From Sinorhizobium chiapasense (GTDB lineage Bacteria > Pseudomonadota > Alphaproteobacteria > Rhizobiales > Rhizobiaceae), in contig NZ_CP133148.1 of the NCBI RefSeq assembly GCF_036488675.1, positions 3,800,001-3,864,000 of the forward strand: 64,000 nucleotides of DNA. The letters are read 5' to 3'. The first letter of the stretch is position 1, and each line of letters begins with the position of its first letter. Shown here in pieces: positions 17,336 to 26,929 of the stretch. The notes beneath the pieces were generated by a model. That model worked only from the letters and a program-made list of their open reading frames with translations. It did not search any database and was not told the origin of the DNA. The translations under genes and the position numbers were made by a program.

Positions 17336-18109
17336 TCACAACCGGCTGATTGACAGCCCCCCATCGGCCTGGACGACCGAGCCCGTGGCGAAACCGAACT
17401 GCCCTCCGGCGAGTCCGGCGACGATCTTGCCGATGTCTTCGGGCTCTCCCCATCGCCGCATCGGCACCAGCCCATCGGCAATCAACGTGTCGTATTTGCC
17501 GGAAACGGTCGCGGTCATGTCGGAACGAATGATGCCCGGCCGAACCTCGAAGACAGATACACCGGTCTCGGCCAGTCTCAGCGCCAGGCCCTGGCTGAAG
17601 GCGGCAAGCCCCGCCTTGCTCATGCAGTAGTCGAGCCGTTCCGGCGATGTCATCGCCGCGGAGACCGAGGTGATGTTGATGATGGATCGGGGCGCTATCG
17701 CCTGCATCGGGAGCATCGCCTTCAGAACGGCCTGAGTGAAGAAAACCGTGCCGCGCAGGTTGATGCCGACGATGGTGTCGAAGTTCTCCGGCTTGAGATC
17801 GAGAAAATCGCCGCGCACGACGGAAGCGATCCCGGCATTGTTGACGAGGCAATCGATCCTGCCGAACGCCTCGGTTACCGCGGCCACAGTTGCCTGGTGG
17901 GTGGCGAGATCCGCGAGATCGGCCTGTAGAAAGATCGCACGGACACCGAAAGTGCCGAGCTCGGCGAGCACGGGTGCTACACCATCGGCATCCCCGATGC
18001 CCGTGATGGCGATATCGAAGCCGGCCGCCGCCAGCGCCCGGGCGATACCGAGCCCGATGCCGCGCCGGCCGCCGGTGACGATCGCGACGGGACGTGCTGT
18101 TTCCGTCAT
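17336..18109 (-). CDS. Short-chain dehydrogenase/reductase (classical SDR)
   Basis: A 257-residue classical SDR. Cofactor motif TGGRRGIGLG is at residues 12-21, NNAG at 90-93, the catalytic Ser in the NITSVSA loop (148-150), and Tyr161/Lys165 in YCMSK. The name 3-oxoacyl-ACP reductase is often given to such proteins, but its place after an ABC sugar transporter and a GMC oxidoreductase suggests a sugar or polyol dehydrogenase/keto-sugar reductase. Its ATG overlaps the TGA of the GMC gene (ATGA at 18106-18109), so the two are translationally coupled and probably work in sequence. Confidence 0.86.
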   Translation of the reverse strand: MTETARPVAIVTGGRRGIGLGIARALAAAGFDIAITGIGDADGVAPVLAELGTFGVRAIFLQADLADLATHQATVAAVTEAFGRIDCLVNNAGIASVVRGDFLDLKPENFDTIVGINLRGTVFFTQAVLKAMLPMQAIAPRSIINITSVSAAMTSPERLDYCMSKAGLAAFSQGLALRLAETGVSVFEVRPGIIRSDMTATVSGKYDTLIADGLVPMRRWGEPEDIGKIVAGLAGGQFGFATGSVVQADGGLSISRL

Positions 18110-19626
18110 GACCGAAGGTCCTCTTTAACGATGTGATCCGCGACGCGGAGCGCCTGCGCAGCCACGGTCAGCGCCGGATTTACCGCCGCCGAAGTCGGCA
18201 GGAAGCCTGCATCGACAACGAAAAGGTTCGGGTGATCGAAGGCGCGGCAATAGACATCGAGCGGCGCCTTATTCGGGTCCTCGCCGATCCTAACGGTGCC
18301 GCACTGATGCGACGGTGTGCGATTGTCGAAGGCGCGGGCGAGAACGACCGGAAAGCCCGCCTTGCGCAGCACCGCCTTCAACTTGGCGACCAGATCGAGA
18401 TGCGCCTGCCAATTGGTGCGCACCCATTGGAGCACGACGCGATCGCCGTCGACCGTGACCCGGCTATCCGGCGACGGCAGGTCCTCGCTCATGGCGTAGA
18501 AGTCTATACCGCGGGCCGAGACCTGGTTCAGCAGCCATTCCGGAACGGCCGGCATGTTCGCCTTCAGGATCGCGCCCGACACCCGGCCGAGAAGCTGGAT
18601 GTTGCCGAGCGGCGGCCCGCCCGTTCCGTCCGAGAGGTAGAAGTCGTTGAGGCCGAAGGTCTTCTGGTAGATGGAATCGTTGCGGTACCAGGGGCTGAGC
18701 GCTATCACCGCACTCGAATTGTGGTTCATGAAATTGCGGCCCACCTGGTCCGATCGGTTCGCAAGCCCTGCGGGATTGCGGCCGTCGGCCGAGCGCAACA
18801 ACAGGACGGCCGATTGCACGGCCCCGGCAGCGAGGATCACCAGCTTCGGCGAAACGCTGTGCTCCTCGCCGTCCTTGACATAGTGAACGGTCTCGATCGC
18901 CTTGCCGTCCGACGCCGTCGCAAGCTGCGTCACGCGCGAACCGGTTTGCAGCCGGACATTCGGATATTCGAGCGCCGCGGTCAGCGCCGCCGTTTCCGCA
19001 TCCATCTTGCCGTCGAAACTGTTCGGATGCGCGTCCCACGGGGTCTTGCCCTTGGCGAGCCAACGGTCAATGTCAATGCCGAGCGGCAGCGAATAGGGAT
19101 TGAGCCCGATCTCCGCCAGGCGCTTGCGAACCTTGGCGATCGCCGGTTCGTCGGGGACGGGGCCGTAGGCGTAGTCGTTCGAGTGGGCGGGCTCGGTCGG
19201 ATCCTCGCCAAGGCGTCCACGCACCTGATAGAGCGCCTCCGCCTTGGAATACCACGGCTCCAGCTCTTCGTAAGGAAACGGCCAGGCCGGCGAAACGCCG
19301 TCGAGATGCTGCATCTCCTCGAAATCCTCGCGGCGGTAGCGGGTCAGCACCGCGCCGTAGAATTTCGAGTTGCCTCCGACATTGTAGTAGTTGCCGGGAT
19401 TGAAGCCGACGCCGCCCGCCTCGTACCAGGTCTCCTTCGGCCGGAAATGGCCGCGCTGGAAGATCGCCCGCTGGTCGCGGTTTTCCGGACGGTCCCCGAT
19501 GTGAACGCCCGCCTCGAGGATCAGGATCTCGGCGCCTGAGGGGGCAAGGCCCGCCGCGACGGTCGCGCCGCCAATCCCCGATCCGATGATGACGATATCC
19601 GGCTCAGTGCGCATGGCCACGCTCAT
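18106..19626 (-). CDS. GMC-family oxidoreductase in sugar ABC operon (pyranose/keto-sugar dehydrogenase-like)
   Basis: A 506-residue FAD enzyme with GSGIGGATVAAGLA at the N-terminus, NVGGNSKFYGAVLTRYR near residue 100, and the C-terminal SHQCGTVRIG and AAVNPALTVAAQALR motifs of the GMC C-domain. It resembles the gluconate-dehydrogenase/3-keto-sugar branch more than choline dehydrogenase. There is no signal peptide, so it probably acts on an imported sugar in the cytoplasm. ATG 19626 forms an ATGA overlap with the ABC ATPase stop; ATG 19614 is an alternative. It is coupled to the downstream SDR as well. Confidence 0.82.
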   Translation of the reverse strand: MSVAMRTEPDIVIIGSGIGGATVAAGLAPSGAEILILEAGVHIGDRPENRDQRAIFQRGHFRPKETWYEAGGVGFNPGNYYNVGGNSKFYGAVLTRYRREDFEEMQHLDGVSPAWPFPYEELEPWYSKAEALYQVRGRLGEDPTEPAHSNDYAYGPVPDEPAIAKVRKRLAEIGLNPYSLPLGIDIDRWLAKGKTPWDAHPNSFDGKMDAETAALTAALEYPNVRLQTGSRVTQLATASDGKAIETVHYVKDGEEHSVSPKLVILAAGAVQSAVLLLRSADGRNPAGLANRSDQVGRNFMNHNSSAVIALSPWYRNDSIYQKTFGLNDFYLSDGTGGPPLGNIQLLGRVSGAILKANMPAVPEWLLNQVSARGIDFYAMSEDLPSPDSRVTVDGDRVVLQWVRTNWQAHLDLVAKLKAVLRKAGFPVVLARAFDNRTPSHQCGTVRIGEDPNKAPLDVYCRAFDHPNLFVVDAGFLPTSAAVNPALTVAAQALRVADHIVKEDLRS

Positions 19627-20735
19627 GCAATCCGCATCTGGCTCTGCGGGTCGAAGAACACCGCCTTGTCGAGATTGAAGGCGAGCCGCGACGTCTGGCC
19701 CGGCGCGATGCGCGCGTCGGCGCGCAGCCGGGCGACGATCTCCTTGCCGCCAAGGCGAGTGACCGCAAAGGTGTCGGAGCCGGCCGGCTCGACCACTTCG
19801 ATCAGGCAATCGCCCTCGGCGACGAACTTTGCGTTGCGGTCGGCGCCGTCGGGATCGGTCAGCGCCTCCGGCCGGATGCCGAACACGACTTCCTTGCCGG
19901 CATAGGCCGACAAAGCGCCATCATGCGGCACGGCAAGCCTCAAGGGCTCGGCGTTCGGCCGCTCCAGTGACACCGCGACATCTGCCCCGGCGGCCTCGAT
20001 GCGGGCCTTTAGCAGGTTCATCGCGGGTGATCCCATGAAATCGGCGACGAACATGTTGGCGGGATTGTTGTAGATGTCGGCCGGCGTTCCGAACTGCTGC
20101 AGCACGCCATCCCGCAAGACGGCTATCTTTGTAGCGAGCGTCATTGCCTCGATCTGGTCGTGCGTCACGTAGACGATCGTCGTCTTCATGCGGTTATGCA
20201 GGCGTTTGATCTCGGTGCGCATGTCGACGCGGAGCTTTGCGTCGAGGTTCGACAGCGGCTCGTCGAAGAGAAAGACCTGCGGATTGCGCACCAGCGCGCG
20301 GCCCATGGCGACGCGCTGGCGCTGGCCGCCGGAGAGCTGGCTCGGCTTGCGGTCGAGCAGGTGGCCGATCTGCAGCATGTCGGCGACTTGGCGGATCGCC
20401 TTCTCGCGCTCCTCCTTCGGCACGCCGCGGATCTCCATGCCGAAGGCGATGTTTCCGGCGACCGTCATGTTCGGGTAGAGCGCGTAGGACTGGAACACCA
20501 TGGCGATGTCGCGCTTCGACGGGTGCAGCCCCGAGACCGACCGGCCGTTGATGGCGATGTCGCCCGAGGTGATCGGTTCCAGGCCCGCGATCGTGTTTAG
20601 GAGGGTCGACTTGCCGCACCCGGACGGGCCGACGAGCACGAGGAATCCGCCCCTTTCGATCTCGATATTGATGTCCTTGAGAATCTCCAGTGAGCCGTAG
20701 GACTTGCGCAGGTTGCTGATTTTCAAGAAAGACAT
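19623..20735 (-). CDS. Sugar ABC transporter ATP-binding protein (MalK/UgpC type)
   Basis: A 370-residue CUT1-type ATPase. Walker A is GPSGCGKST at residues 37-45, the signature is LSGGQRQRVAMGRAL, Walker B is FLFDEPLSNLDA, and the switch His lies in VTHDQIEAMTLA. A C-terminal TOBE-like regulatory domain follows from about residue 240. It energises the two permeases encoded just upstream (4-base gap). Its stop overlaps the GMC oxidoreductase start, tying sugar import and oxidation to one transcript. Confidence 0.93.
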   Translation of the reverse strand: MSFLKISNLRKSYGSLEILKDINIEIERGGFLVLVGPSGCGKSTLLNTIAGLEPITSGDIAINGRSVSGLHPSKRDIAMVFQSYALYPNMTVAGNIAFGMEIRGVPKEEREKAIRQVADMLQIGHLLDRKPSQLSGGQRQRVAMGRALVRNPQVFLFDEPLSNLDAKLRVDMRTEIKRLHNRMKTTIVYVTHDQIEAMTLATKIAVLRDGVLQQFGTPADIYNNPANMFVADFMGSPAMNLLKARIEAAGADVAVSLERPNAEPLRLAVPHDGALSAYAGKEVVFGIRPEALTDPDGADRNAKFVAEGDCLIEVVEPAGSDTFAVTRLGGKEIVARLRADARIAPGQTSRLAFNLDKAVFFDPQSQMRIA

Positions 20736-20739
20736 GAGC

Positions 20740-21621
20740 TTATCCTTTCACGGCGCCGGACATCAGCCCGCGGACGAAGTAGCGGCCGGACACGATGTAG
20801 ACGACGAGCGTTGGCAGGGCGGCAAGGATCGCGCCCGCGAAGTGAACGTTGTATTCCTTGACCCCGGTGGATGACGAAACGAGATTGTTCAGCGCGACCG
20901 TCATCGGTGTCGAATAGGGGCCAGAGAACGAGGCGCCGAACAGGAAGTCGTTCCAGATGTTGGTGAACTGCCAGATGACCGAGACGACGATGATCGGCCC
21001 GGAGGACGGCAGCATGATCCGGCGGAAGATCTGGAAAAAGCCGGCACCGTCGATCTGCGCCGCCCGCACCAGTTCGGTCGGGAAGGCCTCGTAGTAGTTG
21101 CGGAAATAGAGCGTCGTAAAGCCGATGCCGTAGACCACGTGGACGAGGATCAGCCCCCAGATCGACCCCGCAAGGCCCAAAACGCCGAGGATGCGCGCCA
21201 TCGGAATCAGCACGATCTGGAAAGGGATGAAGCAGGAGAGCAGCAGCATGCCGAAGAAGATATTGGCACCCGGGAAGCGCCACTTGGTCAGGACGTAGCC
21301 GTTGAGCGCGCCGACGACCGTCGAGATGGCCACTGCGGGAACTACCATCAGGATCGAGTTGATGAAGAAGGGGCGAAGGCCTGTCGGCTGAACGCCGATC
21401 TGCGCCGTCGACCAGGCCGAAAGCCAGGGTTCGATCGTCCAGGTCTGCGGCAGGTTCAGCATGCCGCCCTGGCGGATCTCGTCTAGCGGCTTCAGCGAAT
21501 TCACCACCATCACGTAGAGCGGCAGCAGCGAATAAAGCGCGAAGATGATCAGAGCCGTGTAGATCAATGCCCGCGTCAGGCGGTTGTGCGAGATGACATT
21601 GTCTGGACTGGGGGCGCGCAT
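20740..21621 (-). CDS. Sugar ABC transporter permease (MalG type)
   Basis: A 293-residue inner-membrane protein with about six membrane segments. The cytoplasmic EAA loop reads YYEAFPTELVRAAQIDGAGFFQIF-like near residue 190, which contacts the ATPase. The N-terminal segment (ALIYTALIIFALYSLLPLYV) is typical of CUT1 MalG proteins. Its ATG overlaps the last base of the MalF-type gene upstream, consistent with coupled synthesis of the permease pair. Confidence 0.92.
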   Translation of the reverse strand: MRAPSPDNVISHNRLTRALIYTALIIFALYSLLPLYVMVVNSLKPLDEIRQGGMLNLPQTWTIEPWLSAWSTAQIGVQPTGLRPFFINSILMVVPAVAISTVVGALNGYVLTKWRFPGANIFFGMLLLSCFIPFQIVLIPMARILGVLGLAGSIWGLILVHVVYGIGFTTLYFRNYYEAFPTELVRAAQIDGAGFFQIFRRIMLPSSGPIIVVSVIWQFTNIWNDFLFGASFSGPYSTPMTVALNNLVSSSTGVKEYNVHFAGAILAALPTLVVYIVSGRYFVRGLMSGAVKG

Positions 21622-22499
21622 CAGCGTTTTCCTCCCCGGATTTCGGAATAGAGGTAGGGAATGATGATCGAGAAGATCATGATCAGCATGATGATCGCCG
21701 AGGATGCGCCGATGCCCATCTGGTTGCGGGTGAAGGTGTAGGAATACATGAAGGTCGCCGGCAACTCGGTCGCCTGCCCCGGCCCGCCGCCCGTCAGCGC
21801 GATGATCAGGTCATAGGCCTTGATCGCGAGATGCGCGAGAACAACGAAGGCCGAGAGGAAGACGGGCCGCATCAACGGAATGATGATCCGCCGATAGATG
21901 GTCATGGTCGTCGCCCCGTCGATCTGCGCCGCCTTGATGATTTCGTTGTCGACGCCCCTGAGGCCTGCGAGGAACATCGCCATGATGAACCCGGTCGACT
22001 GCCAGACCGCGGCGATGACGACGCAGTAGATGGCGAAGTTGCGGTCCTTGATCCAGTTGAAGGAGAAGCTTTCCCAGCCCCAGAGATGCATCGTGTTCTC
22101 GAGCCCGATGCCGGGATCGAGGAACCACTTCCAAGCCGTTCCAGTGACGATGAAGGACAGCGCCATCGGGTAGAGATAGATCGGCCGAAGGAACCCTTCC
22201 GCCCGGATCTTCTGGTCGAGCAGGATGGCGAGCGCCAGGCCCAGCACCGAGCAAATGACGATATAGAGCGACGCAAAGATCGCCAGGTTGCTGACCGCCC
22301 GCCACCAGTGCGGCAAGGCCCACAGTTTGGCGAAGTTGCTTAAGCCGACGAAATTGTAGGACGGCAGCATCTTGCTGTCGGTCATCGACAGGAAGCCGGT
22401 ATAGGCTATGAAGCCGTAGACAAAGATCAGGACGATGAGAAAGCTGGGGGCGAGCACGAGCTTGGGCAAAAGCTCCTGCAGCCGGGTGCGGCTATCCAT
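21621..22499 (-). CDS. Sugar ABC transporter permease (MalF type)
   Basis: A 292-residue permease with about six membrane segments and the EAA loop around GVDNEIIKAAQIDGATTMTI (residues 190-215). The ATG at 22499 (MDSRTRLQELLPK) is chosen because the upstream in-frame extension runs into a palindromic repeat. A 170-base gap with a family 2 repeat separates it from the binding-protein gene, a common way to lower permease expression relative to the binding protein. Confidence 0.91.
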   Translation of the reverse strand: MDSRTRLQELLPKLVLAPSFLIVLIFVYGFIAYTGFLSMTDSKMLPSYNFVGLSNFAKLWALPHWWRAVSNLAIFASLYIVICSVLGLALAILLDQKIRAEGFLRPIYLYPMALSFIVTGTAWKWFLDPGIGLENTMHLWGWESFSFNWIKDRNFAIYCVVIAAVWQSTGFIMAMFLAGLRGVDNEIIKAAQIDGATTMTIYRRIIIPLMRPVFLSAFVVLAHLAIKAYDLIIALTGGGPGQATELPATFMYSYTFTRNQMGIGASSAIIMLIMIFSIIIPYLYSEIRGGKR

Positions 22500-22538
22500 G
22501 TTTGTTACCACCGTATCGTTTCGTGTGGCGGAGCGGCT

Positions 22539-22649
22539 GCCCCTCATCCGCCTGCCGGCACCTTCTCCCCGCCTGCGGGGAGAAGGGATATGCCGCGGCG
22601 TCTCCGTCCCCTCTCCCCGTTGGCGGGAAGAGGGTCAGGGTGAGGGGCA
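22539..22649. repeat. Rhizobial palindromic repeat (family 2)
   Basis: CCCCTCATCCGCCTGCCGGC followed by CTTCTCCCCGCCTGCGGGGA and ending GGTGAGGGGC. It lies between the binding-protein and MalF-type genes within the operon, where stable stem-loops often protect the upstream mRNA segment. Confidence 0.75.
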
Positions 22650-22669
22650 AATCCCGCCCCTCGCGTCGC

Positions 22670-23914
22670 CTACTTCGCGGCCTCGACCGCAGCGGCAAGT
22701 TCCTTCACCGCGTCTTCCGAGCTGAGCTCGCCGTTGAACTGGCGGGTCACGACGTCGTAGATCGCGTTCTTGACGGCGGCCGGATTGGCATGGCCGTGGG
22801 CCATGGAACCCATGAGCGTGCCGCTGGCGTTGGCTTCGGCGAGGTCCTTGATGCCCTTCTTGCCGCAGGCGTCGAAGTCGGTGTCCGGAACGTCGGTACG
22901 AGCCGGAACGGAACCCTTGACGACGTTGAAGGCCGACTGGAAAGTCGGGCTTTCGATGGCGGAAGCCATCTGCAGCTGGGCCGGAACCTTGTCATCCGAG
23001 ACCTTGAACATCGCGAACTGGTCGGAGTTGAAGGTGACGGAGCCCTGCGTTCCCGGGAAGCGGATGCAGACGAAATCGGTACCCGGTACCTTCTTCGCCT
23101 TAAGGAATTCGCCCTTGGCCCAGTCGCCCATGAACTGCAGGCCGGCCTTGTCTTCGATGACCATCGCCGAGGCGAGGTTCCAGTCGCGACCGGAGAAGTT
23201 GTCGTCGACATAGGAGCGCAGCTTCGTCATGCGGTCGAAGGCTTCCTTCATCTTGTCGCCGCCGAGCGCTGCCGGGTCGAGGTCGATGAAGGCCTGCTTG
23301 TAGAAGTCGTTGCCGAGCGAGAGCACGACGGCATCGAAGATCGTCGCATCCTGCCAGGGCTGGCCACCGTGAGCGACCGGGGTGATGCCCTGTTCCTTGA
23401 ACTTGTCGAGCAGCGCGATCAGCTCATCCCAGTTCGCCGGCTCCTTGCCGCCGGCCTTGTCGAGGGCGGCCTTGTTGATCCAGACCCAGTTCGTCGAATG
23501 GACGTTGACCGGGGCGGCGATCCAGTGGCCGTCATATTTCGAGAATTGCTGCAGCGCGGACGGAACGACCTTGTCCCAGCCTTCCTTGCCGGCAATATCG
23601 TCGAGGTTGCCGAGCGCACCTTCCTTCGCCCAGTCGAGAATGTCGAAGCCGAGCATCTGTACCGCGGTCGGAGCGTTACCAGCGGTGACGCGGGCGCGAA
23701 GCACGGTCATCGCTTCCGTGCCGCCGCCGCCGGCGACCGGCATATCGGTCCAGCCGATGCCCTTGCCTTCCAGGTCCTTTTTCAGAACATCAAGTGCCGC
23801 AGCCTCGCCACCGGACGTCCACCAGTGCAACACTTCCACGTTTTCTGCTGCGCGCGCGGCTGTCGCCGCCAACATCAGTGCTGCAACAGCCGTCGTCGTC
23901 ATCAACTTGCGCAT
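22670..23914 (-). CDS. Sugar ABC transporter periplasmic binding protein
   Basis: A 414-residue CUT1 solute-binding protein. The signal peptide is at residues 1-22 ([20 protein letters not shown], cut after ARA), followed by [20 protein letters not shown], the usual start of this family. It captures a sugar in the periplasm for the two permeases and ATPase downstream. It is the first gene of the operon, read from the LacI-controlled divergent region. The family includes glucose, glucoside and disaccharide binders; the substrate cannot be read from sequence. The GMC/SDR partners hint at a sugar processed oxidatively. Confidence 0.92.
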   Translation of the reverse strand: MRKLMTTTAVAALMLAATAARAAENVEVLHWWTSGGEAAALDVLKKDLEGKGIGWTDMPVAGGGGTEAMTVLRARVTAGNAPTAVQMLGFDILDWAKEGALGNLDDIAGKEGWDKVVPSALQQFSKYDGHWIAAPVNVHSTNWVWINKAALDKAGGKEPANWDELIALLDKFKEQGITPVAHGGQPWQDATIFDAVVLSLGNDFYKQAFIDLDPAALGGDKMKEAFDRMTKLRSYVDDNFSGRDWNLASAMVIEDKAGLQFMGDWAKGEFLKAKKVPGTDFVCIRFPGTQGSVTFNSDQFAMFKVSDDKVPAQLQMASAIESPTFQSAFNVVKGSVPARTDVPDTDFDACGKKGIKDLAEANASGTLMGSMAHGHANPAAVKNAIYDVVTRQFNGELSSEDAVKELAAAVEAAK

Positions 23915-24244
23915 CGTTATCCTCCCGTTTGCAAGTTACCGAAGCGGAATCTCCTCCCGCTTTATTCGATGCCGCCGGTCTTCACCGGCCGGCAATGGGC
24001 CTGCGGCGTGCGCCGCCCGGCCAATTTAAAACGTTACAAATACCGCCAAGTCAAGCGCACCGGGTCTTTCCATAGCCCTTCCACCCAAACTGACTGAAAT
24101 TGCTGGATTATACGGCATCGCCGACTTGGTGCAACGCAACAAATCCGGCTCCTTTGGTCGATTTAAAACGTTTTCATCATACGATTGCCTAATGGTTCGC
24201 GTCACGTTACAAAACCGCTCTCGATCGCTCGCAGGAAAGAACCC
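23915..24244. promoter_or_regulatory. Divergent control region with LacI-type operator boxes
   Basis: The 330 bases between the binding-protein gene and the LacI gene contain two near-identical boxes. One is ATTTAAAACGTTA (24024-24036); the other is ATTTAAAACGTTTT (24161-24174), whose core AAAACGTTTT (24165-24174) is a perfect palindrome with central CG as in LacI-family operators. A third CGTTACAAAA-like stretch is at about 24205-24214. The boxes are about 137 bases apart, suitable for binding at both promoters or looping. Confidence 0.65.
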
Positions 24245-25315
24245 TTGGCCGCTCCCTCCAAACCCGTCAGTTCCGGCACAAGACCGGCAAACAGTCGCGG
24301 CAAGCCGACCCTGCGCACCATAGCGGACATTACCGGCCTTGCCGTCACGACGGTGTCGCGGGCGCTCGCCAACGCCCCGCAAATCTCGATCGAGACACGC
24401 AACCGCGTTCGCCAGGTGGCGCTCGATATCGGTTACTCGCCGGACCGCGCCGCCCAGCGCCTGAAAACCGGCCGCACCAATGTCATCGCAGTTCTGCTCG
24501 AACCCCATGAGGAAATCCTCGGATACGGAACCTCCGTGATGGCCGGCATCGCCAAGGCGCTTCAAGGCACGCCCTATCACCTGATCGTCATGCCGAATTT
24601 CCTGAATGCGGCGAACATCGATGCGATCAACTACATCATCCGCAACAGCATGGCGGACGGCCTGATCTTCTCGCGTACGGAGCCGCTCGACCCCCGCGTC
24701 ATGCTGCTCTCCGAAAATGGCTTCCCTTTCGTCACGCATGGCCGCACCGAACTCGCGACGCCGCATCCCTTCGTCGACTACGACAATTTCACTTTCGCCT
24801 ACGAAGCGACACGCCGGCTGATCGCCAAGGGGCGGCGCAAGCTGGCGCTGATCAACGGACCCGCAGGCTACACCTTCGCCGGCCATATCCAGCACGGCTT
24901 CATGACCGCCGTGCGCGAGGCCGGCTGCGCCTATGAGGTCCTTTCCGACATCGATCTCGATAGTTCGGCGGGCGCAATCCGCGACCGCATCCGCCGGCGC
25001 TACGCCGAGAAGGACCCGCCGGACGGCTTTGCCTGCGGCGGCGAGGTTTGCGCGCTCGCGACGATCACCGGCATGACCGACTGCGGCCTGACGCTTGGGC
25101 TCGAATACGACATCGTCGCCAAGCAGACGTCGCAGCTGCTGAGTGCGATCCAGCCTCGGGTCGACACGATCTACGAGGACCTGACCGCGACCGGCGAACA
25201 TATGGGCCGCATCCTTCTGCACCGCATCGCCGGCAGCACGGACATCAACGAGCTGCAGCTGTTGCTGAGCCCCGCGCTTCCCTTCGAGACGCAGCCGGTG
25301 AGCGTTGCAGACTGA
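24245..25315 (+). CDS. LacI-family regulator of the sugar ABC operon
   Basis: A 356-residue LacI/GalR regulator. The helix-turn-helix is TIADITGLAVTTVSRALANA at about residues 22-41, followed by a periplasmic-binding-protein-like sugar-sensing domain (VIAVLLEPHEEILGYG onward). No ATG fits. The TTG at 24245 is chosen because AGGAAAG lies 6 bases before it; an upstream TTG at 24185 would place coding sequence across likely operator DNA. It is divergent from the ABC operon and flanked by the AAAACGTT boxes, so autoregulation plus control of the operon is likely. Confidence 0.87.
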   Translation: MAAPSKPVSSGTRPANSRGKPTLRTIADITGLAVTTVSRALANAPQISIETRNRVRQVALDIGYSPDRAAQRLKTGRTNVIAVLLEPHEEILGYGTSVMAGIAKALQGTPYHLIVMPNFLNAANIDAINYIIRNSMADGLIFSRTEPLDPRVMLLSENGFPFVTHGRTELATPHPFVDYDNFTFAYEATRRLIAKGRRKLALINGPAGYTFAGHIQHGFMTAVREAGCAYEVLSDIDLDSSAGAIRDRIRRRYAEKDPPDGFACGGEVCALATITGMTDCGLTLGLEYDIVAKQTSQLLSAIQPRVDTIYEDLTATGEHMGRILLHRIAGSTDINELQLLLSPALPFETQPVSVAD

Positions 25316-25420
25316 ACCCGGCGCGACGGGCCTACGCGCACGGGCGTGCGAAAATCGCCTCCCGATCCTCTCCGCGCTTGCCGTCCGCGTCCGCATGTTC
25401 AGCTCCCCTCCCAAACCGCC

Positions 25421-26929
25421 TCAGCGCGGCATCCACCAGTTGGTGCGCTGGCCGATATGCATGTTGAGGGTCTTGGTCTCGGTGTAGTCCTCCACCGCGT
25501 GCCGCCCGAGTTCTCGGCCGAGGCCGGACTGCCGGTAGCCGCCGAAGGGCAGCTCCGACGCGCCGTCCATGAAGGTGTTCAACCAGATCGTGCCGGCGCG
25601 CACGCGCCGTCCGATCGTGAGACACGTATCGAAATCGCGGCTCCAAACGCCGGCCGAGAGCCCGTAGTCGATGGAGTTGGCGATGCGGATCGCCTCTTCC
25701 GTCGTCTCGAAGGTGAGGACGGACAGGACCGGGCCGAACACCTCTTCGCGGGCGACCGCCATTTCCGGCTTGACGGCCGAGAGGATGGTCGGCGCCATGA
25801 ACTGCCCCATGCCGAGGTCGAGCGCCGCACCGCCATGGGCGACGGTCGCGCCGTCACTGGAGGCGGCGGAAACATAGCCGGCAATCTTTTCCAAATGCTG
25901 CGGCGTGATGATCGCCCCCACCTGCGTTTCGGGATCGAGCGGGTCGCCGACCTTCACCTTGGCCGAGAGGCTAGCGATCTGCGCCGTCACCTCGTCGGCG
26001 ATATCGCGATGGAGAATGAGCCGGGAGCCGGCGTTGCAGCATTCGCCGGCGTTGAAATAGGCGCCGAAGACGGCGGCATCGATGAACTCGTCGAGATTGG
26101 CATCCGGGAAGACGATCTGCGGGTTTTTGCCGCCGAGTTCGAGCGAAACCTTTTTCAAGGTCTGCGCGGCGTTCGTCATGGTCAGCCGACCGACGCCGGT
26201 CGAACCGGTGAAGGAAACCATGTCGACGTCCGGATGGCTCGTCAGCGGCGCGCCGGCCTCCGATCCCGTGCCGACGATGATGTTGACGACACCGGCCGGC
26301 ACGCCCGCCGCCTCCAGGATCTCGCCAAGGACGAGCGTCGAGGCGGAGGTGAGCTCCGACGGTTTCACCACCGTTGTGCAGCCGGCGGCAAGAGCAAACG
26401 GCAGCTTCTGGCTGACGATCAGGAAGGGAAAGTTCCAGGGCGTGATGATCGACACGACGCCGATCGCCTCGCGCAGCACGACGCCGAGCGTGCCGTCGCC
26501 GAGCGTATTGTAGCTTTCGCCGGAAAGATCGCGGGCGAGTGCTGCGGCATAGCGCCAGATATCGGCGGCTCCCGCCAGTTCGCCCTTCGCCTGGTTGATC
26601 GGCTTGCCCGATTCGATCGCATCCAGAAAGGCAAGCTCGTCGGCGCGCGCGGCAATTATGTCGGCGGCACGCAGCAGAACGAGCGAGCGCTCCGACGCGG
26701 TCATGCGCGGCCAGGAACCCTCGTCGAAGGCACGCCGTGCCGCCGCAATCGCGCGTTCGGCATCGATCTTCGTTGCCGCCTGATAGCGGCTGACGGTCAC
26801 ACCATGGCCGGGCGCCACCCGCTCGATCGTGCGGCCTTCGGCGCCATCGACCCACTTGCCGTCGATCAGCATCCGGAATTCACGAACCTTGTAGTCGCCA
26901 AGCGCCTTGGGCCTCACCAGAACCGTCAT
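25421..26929 (-). CDS. Aldehyde dehydrogenase (last gene of DUF993-associated operon)
   Basis: A 502-residue NAD(P)-dependent aldehyde dehydrogenase. ITPWNFPFLIVSQK, catalytic base Glu264 in ELGGKN and catalytic Cys298 in GECCNAGSR are present, so it should be active. ATG 26929 is preferred over 26935 because GGGAG lies 7 bases before it and it makes an ATGA overlap with the hydratase stop. It presumably oxidises an aldehyde produced by the pathway encoded in the operon. The specific aldehyde is unknown; it resembles betaine-aldehyde and aminobutyraldehyde dehydrogenases in general layout. Confidence 0.86.
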   Translation of the reverse strand: MTVLVRPKALGDYKVREFRMLIDGKWVDGAEGRTIERVAPGHGVTVSRYQAATKIDAERAIAAARRAFDEGSWPRMTASERSLVLLRAADIIAARADELAFLDAIESGKPINQAKGELAGAADIWRYAAALARDLSGESYNTLGDGTLGVVLREAIGVVSIITPWNFPFLIVSQKLPFALAAGCTTVVKPSELTSASTLVLGEILEAAGVPAGVVNIIVGTGSEAGAPLTSHPDVDMVSFTGSTGVGRLTMTNAAQTLKKVSLELGGKNPQIVFPDANLDEFIDAAVFGAYFNAGECCNAGSRLILHRDIADEVTAQIASLSAKVKVGDPLDPETQVGAIITPQHLEKIAGYVSAASSDGATVAHGGAALDLGMGQFMAPTILSAVKPEMAVAREEVFGPVLSVLTFETTEEAIRIANSIDYGLSAGVWSRDFDTCLTIGRRVRAGTIWLNTFMDGASELPFGGYRQSGLGRELGRHAVEDYTETKTLNMHIGQRTNWWMPR

